64,000 bases of DNA from the NCBI RefSeq assembly GCF_022919215.1, contig NZ_CP095046.1, positions 1,912,501 through 1,976,500 on the forward strand, written 5' to 3'. Below are positions 1-9,022 of the stretch, piece after piece. Below the pieces are notes generated by a model. It saw nothing but the letters and a program-made list of their open reading frames with translations. It was not told the origin of the DNA and did no database searches. Source of the DNA: Hymenobacter cellulosilyticus. GTDB taxonomy: Bacteria; Bacteroidota; Bacteroidia; Cytophagales; Hymenobacteraceae. The first letter of the stretch is position 1, and each line of letters begins with the position of its first letter. The position numbers and the translations under genes were made by a program.

Positions 1-30
1 GCCTTTGATGGTGATTTTGTTCTCTGCCAT
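1..30 (-). CDS. N-terminus of a gene cut by the window edge
   Basis: On the minus strand an ATG at 30-28 opens a frame reading MAENKITIKG that runs off the left edge. The upstream sequence is AT-rich, as expected of a leader. Ten residues are too few to assign a family. It has the same orientation as the M16 peptidase gene and lies downstream of it, separated by a hairpin repeat. The call rests only on an ATG with a plausible hydrophilic N-terminus. Confidence 0.4.
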   Translation of the reverse strand, partial: MAENKITIKG

Positions 31-114
31 TGTTAAAAGTTGTCAGTTGCGAATTGACAGTTATTTAGGGTGTTTGAGTTGTTGTTAGAGGTAATAAACC
101 CGCCGGCTCCGGTC

Positions 115-215
115 CTGTCATCCTGAGCTTGCGAAGGATCTTATCACGCCAGAACGATGCTCATAACAACGACTCGTGCTGCGGTGATAAGGTCCTTCGC
201 TTTGCTCAGGATGAG
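115..215. repeat. Intergenic hairpin repeat, family A (copy 1)
   Basis: The left arm (about 115-150) contains TCATCCTGAGC followed by GCGAAGGATC. The right arm (about 184-215) carries the reverse complement, GGTCCTTCGC then GCTCAGGATGA. The same arms recur near 38.38, 42.25 and 49.90 kb, always between genes. It lies just past the stop of the M16 peptidase gene, so it could also shape the transcript end. Confidence 0.85.
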
Positions 216-239
216 AGACGTGGGGACATAGCGGATACT

Positions 240-3200
240 TTAATAGCCGAAAATCTCTTTCAGCGTGAGTTGCTGGACCTGGCCGTACTTGGCCAGCTCC
301 TTGAAGTTGAGACGGTCTTTGGAGCCGATGACCAGGATGGTCTGGCTTTGGCCTTTGACTTTGGCTTGCTGAAACTTCTTCAGGTCATCGAAGCTCATAT
401 TCTGGGTTTGCTCATACACGTCGCGGCGCAGGTCGTAATCCAGGCCCAGGCGCTTGGCGCGCTCGTAGCTGAAGAGGATGTCGGACTTGGTGATGCGCTC
501 GGTGGCAATGCTGTTACGGATGCTTTGCTTGGCAATCTGCAGGTTGGCTTCGGCCACGGGCAGGTCGTTGAGCAGGGTTTCCATACCGGCCATGGCCTCG
601 CCGAGTTTGTCGCTCTGGGTGCCGATGTAGCTCAGGTTGTAGTTGGAGCGGCCCAGCTTGTCGGCGCTGGCGTAGCGCGACGAAGCCGAGTAGGCCAGGG
701 CCTTGGACTCGCGCAGCTCCTGAAACACGATGCTGCCCATGCCGCCGCCGAAGTACTCGTTGTAGAGACTCACGGTGGGTACCAGGGCCTTGTCGTACAC
801 GTCGCCGCGGGTCAGGAACAGGATTTCAGCCTGCACCATGTTGTAGTCTACCCAGTACACCTTACGGTCTTTGAGCGGCTGCTCAGCAAAGTCCTTGTTG
901 GCCGGTACGGGGGTGAGCTTGGCGGGGACGCGGTGCAGTTTGTTGAGCGTCCAGAGCAGGCCGGGGTAGCGCACGCCATTGGGCGCTTCTGGCGTCGTGC
1001 CGCCTTTAACAATGGCAGGCTCTGCATCGGTAGCAGGCCGTGGGCCATAGTACAGCACGCGGTGCTGGTAGCTAGTCAGCTTCTTGGTCAGGGCAGTTAA
1101 GTCGGCGGGCTTCAGGGCCTTGAGTTCTTTCTCGCTCAGCTGGCTGGTGAAGGGGTTTTGGGGGCCGTACTTGGCGAAGTTCAGCATGGCCTGGGTCAGG
1201 ATAACCTGCTTGTTGAGCTTGGCATCCTTGCGGGCCTTGAGCACACCGTCGACCATATCCTTGAGGGCTTTGGCGTCGGGCTTGGGGTTAGCCAGCAGGC
1301 TTTCGAAAAGCTGCAGGGCCGGCTCGAAGTTGCTGTCGAGGCCGCCGAGGCTGACGTAGACGCGGTCCTGCCCGCTGCTCACGCCAAAGGAGCAGCCCAG
1401 CTTGTAGAACTCCTGCTGCAATTGAGCGGCCGAGTACTTGTCGGTGCCCAGGTACTGGAGGTAGTCGGCGGCCAGACCCAGCTTGGGGTCGTTGTTGGTG
1501 CCCAGGTCTAGGATGTAGTACAGGTTGAACAGCTCGTTTTCGGTGTTGCGGGTGTAGTACACCGGAATGCCGGAAGCAAGCTTGAACTCCTGAATATCCT
1601 TTTTGTAATCGACGAAAACCGGCTGCAGCTCGGGGCTGGGCTTGCTCACCACTTCCTGGTAGAAGCTGGAGGCCACTTCGCGGTTGACGGGCACCGGGGT
1701 AATGGCGGGCTTCACCACTTTGGGCGTGCTCGTGTCCTTGCCGGTTTTCTTGTAAATCAGCGCGTAATTGTTGCCGTAGTACTGGTTGGCTACGCGCAGC
1801 ACTTCCTGCTTGGTGATTTTGCCGAAGTCCTCGTACTGCTGCAGGATGTCTTTCCAGCTCTGGCGCGATACAAACGCGGCCACAAAGGCGCCGGCGCGGG
1901 CCTCGTTGCTTTCGTAGCTCTTGGTGCGCTGCAGCTTCTCGTTGTTGATGATGGCCGGAATCAGCCAGTCGGGGAAGCTGCCCTTTTTCACCAGCTCCAG
2001 CTGCCCGAGCAGCAGGTCGCGCACCTGGGGCAGGGTCTGGCCCTGGCGCGGGGTGGCGTAGAGTACGTGGGAGGAGTAGTCGTTGTTGATGTCGGTGAAC
2101 GAGGCGGCCTGCAGCACCCGCTGCTGCTGGTTCAGATTCAGGTCAATCAGGCCGGCCTGGCCGTTGGTCAGGATCTTGTCGATCATGCGCAGTACCAGCG
2201 CGTCGTGAGTGGCCGCGCCGGGGAAGCGGAAGCCGAGCATCACGTTTTCCGCATCGGGGCCCACCACTTCCTTTACCACGAGGGCCGCAATGGGGGCTTC
2301 CTGGGCGGGAGTGAAGGCCGGCACCGGCTTGCTCTGGAGCTTACCGAAGTACTGGTCGATGATGCGAATAGTCTGGTCGTAGTCCAGGTCGCCCGAGAGG
2401 CACAGGGCCACGTTGTTGGGTACGTAGTACTGGCCGAAATACTTCTTGATTTCGGTAATCGAGGGGTTTTGCAGGTGCTGAATGGTCCCGATGGTGGTCT
2501 GGGTGCCGTACTCGTGCTTGCGGTACAGGCTGGCGTTCAGGGCCTCGTATTCCTTGCTAAAGTCGTTGTCGAGGCCCCTGTTTTTCTCCTCGTACACGGC
2601 TTCCAGCTCCGTGTGAAACAGACGGGGCACCATCTCGCCCAGCCGCTCACTCTGAATGGCGGCCCACTTCTCAATCTGATTCGAGGGAATATCCTCTTGG
2701 TAAACCGTCTGCTCGACCGAGGTGTAGGCGTTGGAGCCCTTGGAGCCGATGGCACCCATCACCTTGTCGTACTCGTTGGCTACGGCATACTTGGCCGCCA
2801 CGCTCGAAATCGAGTCGATCTGGTGGTAAAGCTTCTTGCGCTCCGTGGGGTCGGTTTTGGAACGGTAGACCTCGTACAGGGCCTCAATCTTATCCAGCTC
2901 GGGCTTTTCGGCGGCCCAGTTCTGGGTACCCAGGCGGGAAGTGCCCTTGAACACCATGTGCTCGAGGTAGTGGGCCAGGCCGGTAGCGGTGTGCGGGTCG
3001 TTCTTGGAGCCGGCGCGCACGGCCAGATAGGTCTGAATGCGCGGCGCGTCGTCGTAGTCCGACAAGTACACGGTCAGGCCGTTGTCCAGGGTGTAGATGC
3101 GGGCCTTAAGTGGGTCGCCCTCCACAGTTTCGTACTTGTACTCTTTCTGCTGCGCCGGCGCCGTTGGGGTCGGAGCAATGGTAGCCGCCGCAGTGGAGGC

Positions 3201-3278
3201 TGGCTTGCTCGTCTGGCACTGGGTGGTTAGCCCAAGCGCCGCAATGGCCGGAAAAAGAAGCAGAAAGGGTTTTTTCAC
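240..3278 (-). CDS. M16 family zinc metallopeptidase, predicted lipoprotein
   Basis: A large pitrilysin/insulinase-type peptidase with two M16 halves. The N-terminal half has the inverted zinc motif HYLEH (residues 103-107 from the start chosen here) and a downstream ELEAVYEEKNR segment supplying the distal glutamate. The C-terminal half is the usual inactive partner. I chose the GTG at 3278 because it gives VKKPFLLLFPA followed by a lipobox-like LTTQC, a typical lipoprotein signal; the frame remains open up to 3344. The length of about 1010 aa is normal for two-domain periplasmic M16 peptidases. It probably degrades peptides in the periplasm or at the outer membrane. Monocistronic in appearance. 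Confidence 0.9.
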   Translation of the reverse strand: MKKPFLLLFPAIAALGLTTQCQTSKPASTAAATIAPTPTAPAQQKEYKYETVEGDPLKARIYTLDNGLTVYLSDYDDAPRIQTYLAVRAGSKNDPHTATGLAHYLEHMVFKGTSRLGTQNWAAEKPELDKIEALYEVYRSKTDPTERKKLYHQIDSISSVAAKYAVANEYDKVMGAIGSKGSNAYTSVEQTVYQEDIPSNQIEKWAAIQSERLGEMVPRLFHTELEAVYEEKNRGLDNDFSKEYEALNASLYRKHEYGTQTTIGTIQHLQNPSITEIKKYFGQYYVPNNVALCLSGDLDYDQTIRIIDQYFGKLQSKPVPAFTPAQEAPIAALVVKEVVGPDAENVMLGFRFPGAATHDALVLRMIDKILTNGQAGLIDLNLNQQQRVLQAASFTDINNDYSSHVLYATPRQGQTLPQVRDLLLGQLELVKKGSFPDWLIPAIINNEKLQRTKSYESNEARAGAFVAAFVSRQSWKDILQQYEDFGKITKQEVLRVANQYYGNNYALIYKKTGKDTSTPKVVKPAITPVPVNREVASSFYQEVVSKPSPELQPVFVDYKKDIQEFKLASGIPVYYTRNTENELFNLYYILDLGTNNDPKLGLAADYLQYLGTDKYSAAQLQQEFYKLGCSFGVSSGQDRVYVSLGGLDSNFEPALQLFESLLANPKPDAKALKDMVDGVLKARKDAKLNKQVILTQAMLNFAKYGPQNPFTSQLSEKELKALKPADLTALTKKLTSYQHRVLYYGPRPATDAEPAIVKGGTTPEAPNGVRYPGLLWTLNKLHRVPAKLTPVPANKDFAEQPLKDRKVYWVDYNMVQAEILFLTRGDVYDKALVPTVSLYNEYFGGGMGSIVFQELRESKALAYSASSRYASADKLGRSNYNLSYIGTQSDKLGEAMAGMETLLNDLPVAEANLQIAKQSIRNSIATERITKSDILFSYERAKRLGLDYDLRRDVYEQTQNMSFDDLKKFQQAKVKGQSQTILVIGSKDRLNFKELAKYGQVQQLTLKEIFGY

Positions 3279-3535
3279 GAAATTCCCAGGGCAGAAAGCG
3301 AGGCGTAAGGACAAGGTTTCAAAGATAGGCGGCCGGTATTGCAATTAAAAACGCATTGCGCTATTGGGTTGACTATGAGTGGTTTTTAAGTTGGGCGCAA
3401 AGTCCGGAATAATTAGTATGTAAGCCCGGCTTGTTTTGGGTAGCCAGCAGCACGTTAGGCGCTAACTAGGTGCGGCGCCTAGCCGACGTGGCGGCACTGA
3501 AGCCGATAGGTTGGATTAGAAAGGGGTAAAACGCT

Positions 3536-3615
3536 AGTAGCGCGAACGTTGTAATTCGCGTGCCTCGCGCCATTAGCGTCGTGCTGGCACACGAACTACA
3601 ACGTTCGCGCTACTA
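3536..3615. repeat. Long inverted repeat, family D
   Basis: The left arm (3536-3564) contains TAGTAGCGCGAACGTTGTA. The right arm (3586-3615) contains TACAACGTTCGCGCTACTA, its exact complement. The unpaired loop is about 20 nt and the arms extend further with one or two mismatches. It occupies the gap of about 350 bp between the dnaX stop and the M16 start; nothing else is apparent in that gap. Confidence 0.85.
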
Positions 3616-3633
3616 TCTACTAACGGTACCTTA

Positions 3634-5763
3634 TTAGTCGGTATCCAGGCCCAGGCGTTGCTTCATGGCGAGCAGCACCGGGAATTTTTCCGAGAGGTAC
3701 TCAAATTTATCGGCCGAGGTGTAGAGCATGCGGCCGGTGGGCGCTTTTTCGGCCAGCACCACCTGCACGTTTAGGCGCGGGTAGCCGGTGCGGCGGCGCA
3801 ACTCGGTGAGCAGCTCCGCACGGAAGTCGTTGAACTGGTCGAGCTGCACGGGATTGTCCACGGTGAGGTGAACGACGTGCTGCTCATCGACCATAATGGG
3901 GCGGTTGAGCAGCACGTACTCGGTCATGCGCTCGGCCCGCCGCGACTCTTTGATTTCGTTCCAGACCAGCAGCAGCTTTTCCTCATCAATAGCTGGCAAG
4001 CCGGTAATGGGGCCCGTGGGCTCTTCCTCCACTACCGCTGGCCCGGCCTGGCTGGCCGAGACCTGCTGGGCTACCTGGGCCTTGAGGTCCTTGAGGCTGG
4101 GAATAAGCTTTGCTGCCGGGCTCAGGGGTTTGAGCATGGGCGCAATGCGGCGCGGTCCTTCCGGCTCGTGGCCTTCAAAGCTGGGGGCCCCGATTTCCAC
4201 GTGCGGACTCGTGTCGCGAAACTGCCCGGTGGGCTGCACCGCGTCCACGTCGTCCTCGATGCTGGGCGTGTCGTGCAGCTCCTCAATTCCGCTTACGATG
4301 GGCACTATCGGCTCCGGGTCGGCGGGGGCCGTCACGACGGGCACAGGCGGTGCAACCGGGGCCGGGGTTTGCGCACTAGCTGCTACGGCCCGCGGGGCGT
4401 TATTAGGGGCGGGGGCGGGTGTACCGTTTACGGCCGGAGCTGCGGGGGTAGTTCCGTTTAGGACCGGAGCCGCTGAGCCGTTCGATGCGGGGGCAACGGG
4501 CGCTACACTAGTTTTTTTTTTAGCCTCGCCGTTGGACGAAGGAGTCATTTCGCGGGCAAACTGCACCGCCCCGTTCAGGTAGGCCAGCTTCATCAGCATG
4601 AGCTCTACGTGAAGGCGCTGGTTCTTGGCCTGCTTGAATTCGCGGTCACACTGACTCACTAGATTCAGGGCTGAGAGCAAAAAGGCCAGTGGAGCTGCCT
4701 GGGCTTGCTGCACGTAGCGTGCCCGAATGCCTTCCGAAACTTCCAGCAACTGCACCGTTACCTGATCTTTGCACACAAGCAAACCGCGCAAATGCTCAGC
4801 CGCGCCCACCACGAAGTTGTGCAGATCGAACCCATTCTGCACTACCTCGTCCAGCAGCAAAAGCGTCTGGGAAAGGTCTTCCCGCAGTAAGGCGTCAATC
4901 AGCCGGAAGTAGTACTCGTAGTCAAGGATGTGTAGGTTCTGCACCACGTCCTTGTAAGTCAGATTGTGGCCCGAGAAGGTCACCATCTGGTCGAACATGC
5001 TTAGCGCGTCGCGCAGGCCGCCGTCGGCTTTCTGGGCCAGCAGGTGCAGGGCGTCGTCTTCGGCCTGAATTTTCTCCTGGGTAGCCACGTGGCGCAAGTG
5101 CCCGCGAATGTCCTCTACTCGAATCCGGTTGAAGTCGAAAATCTGGCAGCGCGACAGAATCGTGGGGATAATCTTGTGCCGCTCGGTGGTAGCTAGAATG
5201 AAAATGGCGTAGTTTGGCGGCTCCTCCAGCGTCTTCAGAAAGGCGTTGAAAGCCGCGTTGGACAGCATGTGCACCTCGTCGATGATGTACACCTTGAAGC
5301 GCCCCTGCTGCGGGGCGTAGCGCACCTGCTCCACGAGGCTGCGAATGTCTTCCACCGAGTTGTTAGAAGCCGCATCTAGCTCGTGCACGTTAAACGAGGC
5401 GTTTTCCTGGAAAGCCCGGCAGGAGGCGCACTGCCCGCAGGCTTCGAGTTCAAATGGTGTGTTATCCGGATCGGCAGCCTTATGCAAGGCAGCCGGCACA
5501 ATATCAGGCTGGGTACGCAGCAGCTCCGACACGGGGCGGCCCTGGCGTACGTGCTCCTCTACGAACTCGCAGTTGATGGTCTTGGCCAGAATCCGGGCGC
5601 AGGTGGTTTTGCCCACGCCCCGCGGGCCGCAAAACAGGAAGGCCTGGGCTAGGTGCTTGCTGGTAATGGCATTCTGCAGCGTGGTAGTCACGTGCTGCTG
5701 GCCCACCACGCTTCTGAACGTGGCAGGACGGTATTTACGGGCCGAAACGACGAAATTTTCCAT
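3634..5763 (-). CDS. dnaX: DNA polymerase III subunit gamma/tau
   Basis: Clamp-loader ATPase of the replicative polymerase. Starting at the ATG at 5763 it begins MENFVVSARKYRPATF, the conserved DnaX N-terminus; the longer open frame to 5880 is not needed. Walker A is GPRGVGKT (residues about 46-53), followed by the zinc-binding CGQCASC segment, the Walker B-like IIDEVHML and the sensor region FILATTERHKI. The C-terminal part after about residue 390 is rich in Ala/Pro, then a tau-like domain follows. About 709 aa. No slippery frameshift site was sought. It is divergent from ssrA, with a 132-bp gap. Confidence 0.97.
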   Translation of the reverse strand: MENFVVSARKYRPATFRSVVGQQHVTTTLQNAITSKHLAQAFLFCGPRGVGKTTCARILAKTINCEFVEEHVRQGRPVSELLRTQPDIVPAALHKAADPDNTPFELEACGQCASCRAFQENASFNVHELDAASNNSVEDIRSLVEQVRYAPQQGRFKVYIIDEVHMLSNAAFNAFLKTLEEPPNYAIFILATTERHKIIPTILSRCQIFDFNRIRVEDIRGHLRHVATQEKIQAEDDALHLLAQKADGGLRDALSMFDQMVTFSGHNLTYKDVVQNLHILDYEYYFRLIDALLREDLSQTLLLLDEVVQNGFDLHNFVVGAAEHLRGLLVCKDQVTVQLLEVSEGIRARYVQQAQAAPLAFLLSALNLVSQCDREFKQAKNQRLHVELMLMKLAYLNGAVQFAREMTPSSNGEAKKKTSVAPVAPASNGSAAPVLNGTTPAAPAVNGTPAPAPNNAPRAVAASAQTPAPVAPPVPVVTAPADPEPIVPIVSGIEELHDTPSIEDDVDAVQPTGQFRDTSPHVEIGAPSFEGHEPEGPRRIAPMLKPLSPAAKLIPSLKDLKAQVAQQVSASQAGPAVVEEEPTGPITGLPAIDEEKLLLVWNEIKESRRAERMTEYVLLNRPIMVDEQHVVHLTVDNPVQLDQFNDFRAELLTELRRRTGYPRLNVQVVLAEKAPTGRMLYTSADKFEYLSEKFPVLLAMKQRLGLDTD

Positions 5764-5895
5764 ACTCCTTCCTGCAAAGGTACCCCGAAAAGACGGTCTT
5801 TGGAAGGGAACAAATTGCAGATAACAGAACGTTATTACCCTTGAATGCGTACATTCGCACCCCGCTACTTGTGGGGGCATCGTTCTTTACCATTT

Positions 5896-6263
5896 GGGGC
5901 TGACCGGAATTGACAGCTTGCGCAAGTCGCGAGTAAGCGTGCCAGGAGTTGAATGGATCTTCTGCGACCAAATCATTCGAACAATAACTGGCGAGTATAG
6001 CTACGCCATGGCTGCTTAGTCTAGGTACTAGGTAATGTCATCGTCCCGCACCCGTTCTCTTTTACACGGGTGAGTTCGGGGCGTCGTAAGTAAAAGATAG
6101 TTAGAAAGGGGGTGTGACTTTCTAGCGAAAAACAATCGCATCTAAGCAAACTCTACGGGCCTGATGCGCGCCCGGAGTTTGATGAAAATCCAAGCGTAGA
6201 TACGCACGTAGAAAGCTCGACGGTTTCCTTGTCTGGACCAGGGTTCGACTCCCTGCAGCTCCA
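5896..6263 (+). ncRNA. ssrA: Transfer-messenger RNA (tmRNA)
   Basis: Rescues stalled ribosomes. The 5' end GGGGCTGACCGG pairs with the 3' CAGCTCC (6256-6262) to form the acceptor stem, and the T-arm GGTTCGACTCCC precedes it. The resume codon is probably GGC at 5990, giving the tag GEYSYAMAA and a TAG stop at 6017-6019. The layout matches other Bacteroidota tmRNAs, where the tag opens with GE and ends in AA. The terminal CCA is not fully encoded. The final 22 nt of the gene lie in the 23-bp sequence repeated at 31179-31201, the insertion site of the island. Confidence 0.96.
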
Positions 6264-6264
6264 C
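6242..6264 (+). other. Island attachment site, left copy (attL)
   Basis: A 23-bp segment at the ssrA 3' end (T-arm through discriminator) is identical to 31179-31201. The bases on either side of the two copies differ. Such a duplication is the usual product of tyrosine-integrase insertion into the 3' end of ssrA or a tRNA gene, which here leaves the gene intact at the left junction. Confidence 0.88.
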
Positions 6265-6267
6265 TTT

Positions 6268-6299
6268 AAACCCGCCTTACAGCATTGTAGGGCGGGTTT
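6268..6299 (+). terminator. Rho-independent terminator after ssrA
   Basis: The stem AAACCCGCC (6268-6276) pairs with GGCGGGTTT (6291-6299), with an inner TACA/TGTA extension and the tetraloop GCAT. It lies just inside the island, so the element brings its own terminator for the reconstituted ssrA. A close relative of this hairpin stands at 33607-33641. Confidence 0.8.
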
Positions 6300-6309
6300 C
6301 TTGGTTTCT

Positions 6310-6329
6310 GGGGTACATACAGGGGTACA
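6310..6329 (+). promoter_or_regulatory. Paired GGGGTACA arm-type repeats, left end
   Basis: GGGGTACA at 6310-6317 and again at 6322-6329, 12 bp start to start. The same pair with the same spacing is at 31052-31071, inside the other end of the island. This suggests integrase arm-binding sites; binding is inferred from position and spacing only. Confidence 0.65.
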
Positions 6330-6375
6330 ACTCGTGAAAAACGAGAGCGAGTAAGCTATTTGTAATGGGTGGTTT

Positions 6376-7818
6376 CTAACTGTGTTGGTAATGCTCCACT
6401 GCCGGGCCTTCCCAACGACCCGTAATCTGATACAGCTCGTAGAAAACCAGCCACTCGGCGAGCCACGGAATAGTCTTATCATACAGATGGTGTTTGTCAG
6501 ACCAGGCCAGGTCGCCGGGATAGTAAAGGCACAGGCTATTGTCGGCTGGATAGAAGTGTGTGAGAGCGTGGTGCCGGTACTCAATACCTGGATTGAGCAC
6601 GAACACTTTTGGGGGCCGGCCAGGAGCGTAGTCAATCTTGATGCGGTAAGTGCCTTCGCCACCGGGCGAGGAAACCTCCCCACGACAGCTCAATGCATTG
6701 CGCTTCAGCTGGCACCGAAAAGCTGGATAGTGCCGTTCGACCAACTGCTTTTCACGATGAAATACGGCAAACCAGTCTTTGCCCTGTCGTGCCAATGGAT
6801 GAAAACGACGCCCCCCATCGAAGCGGTGTGATTGGTTAGGTACTCCGTGGCCGTGTGTGGTAATACCGACAGCAGCTGTTGTGGCTGCGCGCCCGCTGTT
6901 GATGAGCACGGCCGAGGCGCGCAGCTTGGCTTCTTTGGCATCCACGTCCTCATCGAGCCCGTCAGGGAAGCGTGAGCCCAGATGGTGCCGCCAAAGTTTG
7001 CTGGCGCTCAACTGGTTTTTTTCGTCGTCTACCGCCTCGTCAGCATCCTCAATAAACTCGTCGAGCGCATCGAAGAAATTCCGCTTCAGCTCGTCAGAGT
7101 ATTTGCTCAGCAAGTCATCTTGGGGCGTGGTGGGCATTGTGCACTTCCATTCTCGTTTTAGGTCGCTCCGAATAGCTTTAAGGAGGGCGCGTAAGGCGCA
7201 GTCGTCGCGGCCATTGGCCACGAAGTTGCGTTCCGCCAACACCGTCATGCACAACCCACTGGGCATCTTGTGGGCACACCAGTCGCACCACGATTTCAGG
7301 TACTTCACCAACCGCACCAGTTGGCCCTTGGCATCGCGCTGCTTGCGAAACCACGTGATAAACTCCTTGGGGTCGCTGTCTTCCCAACCTTCGTTCTTCA
7401 CTGCCAGATGAGGATGGTCCTCGTCTTCCAGCATGTAGTAAACGGGCAAGTCGATGTGATAATCGGCCTTATAGGTTACTCGAATACATTTCTTGCGCCA
7501 CTGTGCCGGCTCGCTGGTGTGGTCTTTGACGGCCTCGTATACCCAGCGCTGCAAGGTGGTAGCCGTCACGTCGGGCTTGCACAGAAAGTACACACCGTCG
7601 TCCAGGTCACAGGTGTCGTCGTGGATGCGAATCACCGTTCCCAGCTTCTGCGAGCCCTGAGTGAAGAACTTCGGCTTGTAGTCGGGATGGTGTTCCTTAA
7701 AGTGGTCGGTGATTTTGCGGCGAAGCTCCTTTTTGGAAGTGCTGAGCTTGGTTTTCTTCGTGCTGAGCACGTTCAGGTTCTGGTTGAAGTCCAGAAACAA
7801 CTTGTTGCAGTTGGCCAT
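6376..7818 (-). CDS. CBASS DncV-like nucleotidyltransferase with C-terminal E2-like domain
   Basis: 480 aa. Residues 1 to about 320 are a cGAS/DncV-like nucleotidyltransferase that should make a cyclic oligonucleotide alarm signal on phage infection. The motifs are GSQKLGT at about 55-61, DLDD (D71, D73) and HIDLPVY with the third acidic residue D123. Residues about 345-480 look like the bacterial E2-like ligase of type II CBASS: a proline-rich strand region, HFYPADNSLCLYYP with a candidate catalytic C430, and the PWLAEWLVFYELYQITG tail. In known type II short systems E2 is a separate protein acting on the C-terminus of the synthase; here the frame is continuous. It lies 17 bp after the phospholipase gene. 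The junction (HRFDGG, near residue 336) is encoded over a C6 run at 6811-6816 on the plus strand, so a base-calling error must be excluded. No in-frame ATG exists for a separate E2, which favours a real fusion. Confidence 0.88.
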   Translation of the reverse strand: MANCNKLFLDFNQNLNVLSTKKTKLSTSKKELRRKITDHFKEHHPDYKPKFFTQGSQKLGTVIRIHDDTCDLDDGVYFLCKPDVTATTLQRWVYEAVKDHTSEPAQWRKKCIRVTYKADYHIDLPVYYMLEDEDHPHLAVKNEGWEDSDPKEFITWFRKQRDAKGQLVRLVKYLKSWCDWCAHKMPSGLCMTVLAERNFVANGRDDCALRALLKAIRSDLKREWKCTMPTTPQDDLLSKYSDELKRNFFDALDEFIEDADEAVDDEKNQLSASKLWRHHLGSRFPDGLDEDVDAKEAKLRASAVLINSGRAATTAAVGITTHGHGVPNQSHRFDGGRRFHPLARQGKDWFAVFHREKQLVERHYPAFRCQLKRNALSCRGEVSSPGGEGTYRIKIDYAPGRPPKVFVLNPGIEYRHHALTHFYPADNSLCLYYPGDLAWSDKHHLYDKTIPWLAEWLVFYELYQITGRWEGPAVEHYQHS

Positions 7819-7835
7819 AAAAACGGAATCAGTGG

Positions 7836-8927
7836 TTAAGCAGCTATTAGTGTGGGCTGGCTCAGTGAGCGGCAGGGAGCAAACGCAGCTGTTGGCTCAG
7901 CACAGAAATTATCAATAATGCGACGGCCCCGTTCGCGGAACTGGTTGCTGGCCCGCTCCTGCAAAGCCGTGAGCTTTGCTGGGGAAGTGGTGTCCAGATC
8001 GACGTATTCCTGTTTATTGAGAAAGTCGAACTGAACCCGCTCGTACAAAAAAGCTTGCGGGGCCTCTCGGCCGGCTCCCCGGCTAAGCACCTGGCAGACG
8101 CTATCGGTGTGGTCGGCCTGAGCATGAAGTATCATGTCCAGGATACGCATTTTGTTGGCCCAGTAAAGCAGACCCCACCGCCGCTGCTCGGGGCGCTCCG
8201 TGAAGGCCTGCCGTCCGGTGCCGATGGAGAGCAGTCGAATATTGGCCCACGGCACAGCCAAGCAGCCATGGGCCTCGGTCAGGCCGATAAGGGCGGGGTT
8301 GTTGGCGAAAATGCCGCCATCTACGTTGTGGCTAATTATAACCTCTTCTCCCGTTACATCGGCGAGGTAACGCGGGCTATAGGGGTCGAAATAGGTGGGG
8401 GCAGCGGCCGTAGACATGCCAACTTGATAAGCTGGCATCTGGTAGTCACGGATGAAGTCTTTGTGGTGACATGTTTTGTACACGCTCACTTTGCCCGACA
8501 CAGCGTTGAACACCGGAATGCAAACCCGTGTGCGGGCGTGTCCCAGTCGGGTGTTTCCATCTGGAGAGTAGGGGGCAAACTTTTCCTTCAGCAGCGCCTC
8601 CAGTTTCTTATTGGAGTACCGAGCTGTACCTAGCCAGGAAACAAGATTCCGGCCAGCACCGAAAATGTCCTTGGCGTGGTGCGAGTACAGGTGCACGAGT
8701 TCCCGAGCCGGCATGCCTAATGCCAGCGCCAAAGCGATAATGCCGCCGGTAGAGGTACCACAGATTAAGTCGAAGTGCTGATAGAGAGAAGTGTGTTCTT
8801 GGCCATCTCGTTGCAGTTGCGATTCTAGGTCGGCTAGGAATCGAGCGGTATAAAGGCCACGGATTCCTCCACCATCAAGGGACAGAATGCGGAAAGGCTG
8901 GTTCAGCGAAGGAGGGGCAGAATCCAT
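7836..8927 (-). CDS. capV: CBASS effector: patatin-like phospholipase (CapV type)
   Basis: A 363-aa patatin-family lipase. The oxyanion motif is DGGGIRG (18-24), the nucleophile elbow GTSTG contains S59, and the catalytic aspartate is D203 in NVDGG. The family is activated by the cyclic dinucleotide made by its partner synthase and destroys the inner membrane of the infected cell. It is the first gene of the CBASS operon and is followed by the CD-NTase after 17 bp. It is divergent from an HTH/protease pair across a 178-bp control region. The neighbour and the full catalytic dyad make the CBASS assignment firmer than homology to generic patatins alone. Confidence 0.92.
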   Translation of the reverse strand: MDSAPPSLNQPFRILSLDGGGIRGLYTARFLADLESQLQRDGQEHTSLYQHFDLICGTSTGGIIALALALGMPARELVHLYSHHAKDIFGAGRNLVSWLGTARYSNKKLEALLKEKFAPYSPDGNTRLGHARTRVCIPVFNAVSGKVSVYKTCHHKDFIRDYQMPAYQVGMSTAAAPTYFDPYSPRYLADVTGEEVIISHNVDGGIFANNPALIGLTEAHGCLAVPWANIRLLSIGTGRQAFTERPEQRRWGLLYWANKMRILDMILHAQADHTDSVCQVLSRGAGREAPQAFLYERVQFDFLNKQEYVDLDTTSPAKLTALQERASNQFRERGRRIIDNFCAEPTAAFAPCRSLSQPTLIAA

Positions 8928-9022
8928 TTCAAATTATTTGGGTTTGTTTTGTACAGGAAAAAAGCCGCCGTTGCATTTTGGCATGCGTATAATAAATATG
9001 CTTGTCTACTCTGCGACACGTC

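Noticed and set aside
129..1100. Long plus-strand open frame opposite the M16 gene
   Set aside because: It is a shadow of the M16 peptidase in a GC-rich gene; composition is Gly/Val/Leu/Ala-heavy with no motifs.
2067..3230. 387-codon plus-strand frame
   Set aside because: Antisense of the conserved M16 N-terminal half that contains the HYLEH zinc motif.
6153..6683. 176-codon minus-strand frame over the ssrA 3' end
   Set aside because: It overlaps the tmRNA and the left att site and shares no family motif; not a gene.
7270..7839. 189-codon plus-strand frame opposite the CD-NTase
   Set aside because: Antisense to the catalytic GSQKLGT/DLDD region of the nucleotidyltransferase.
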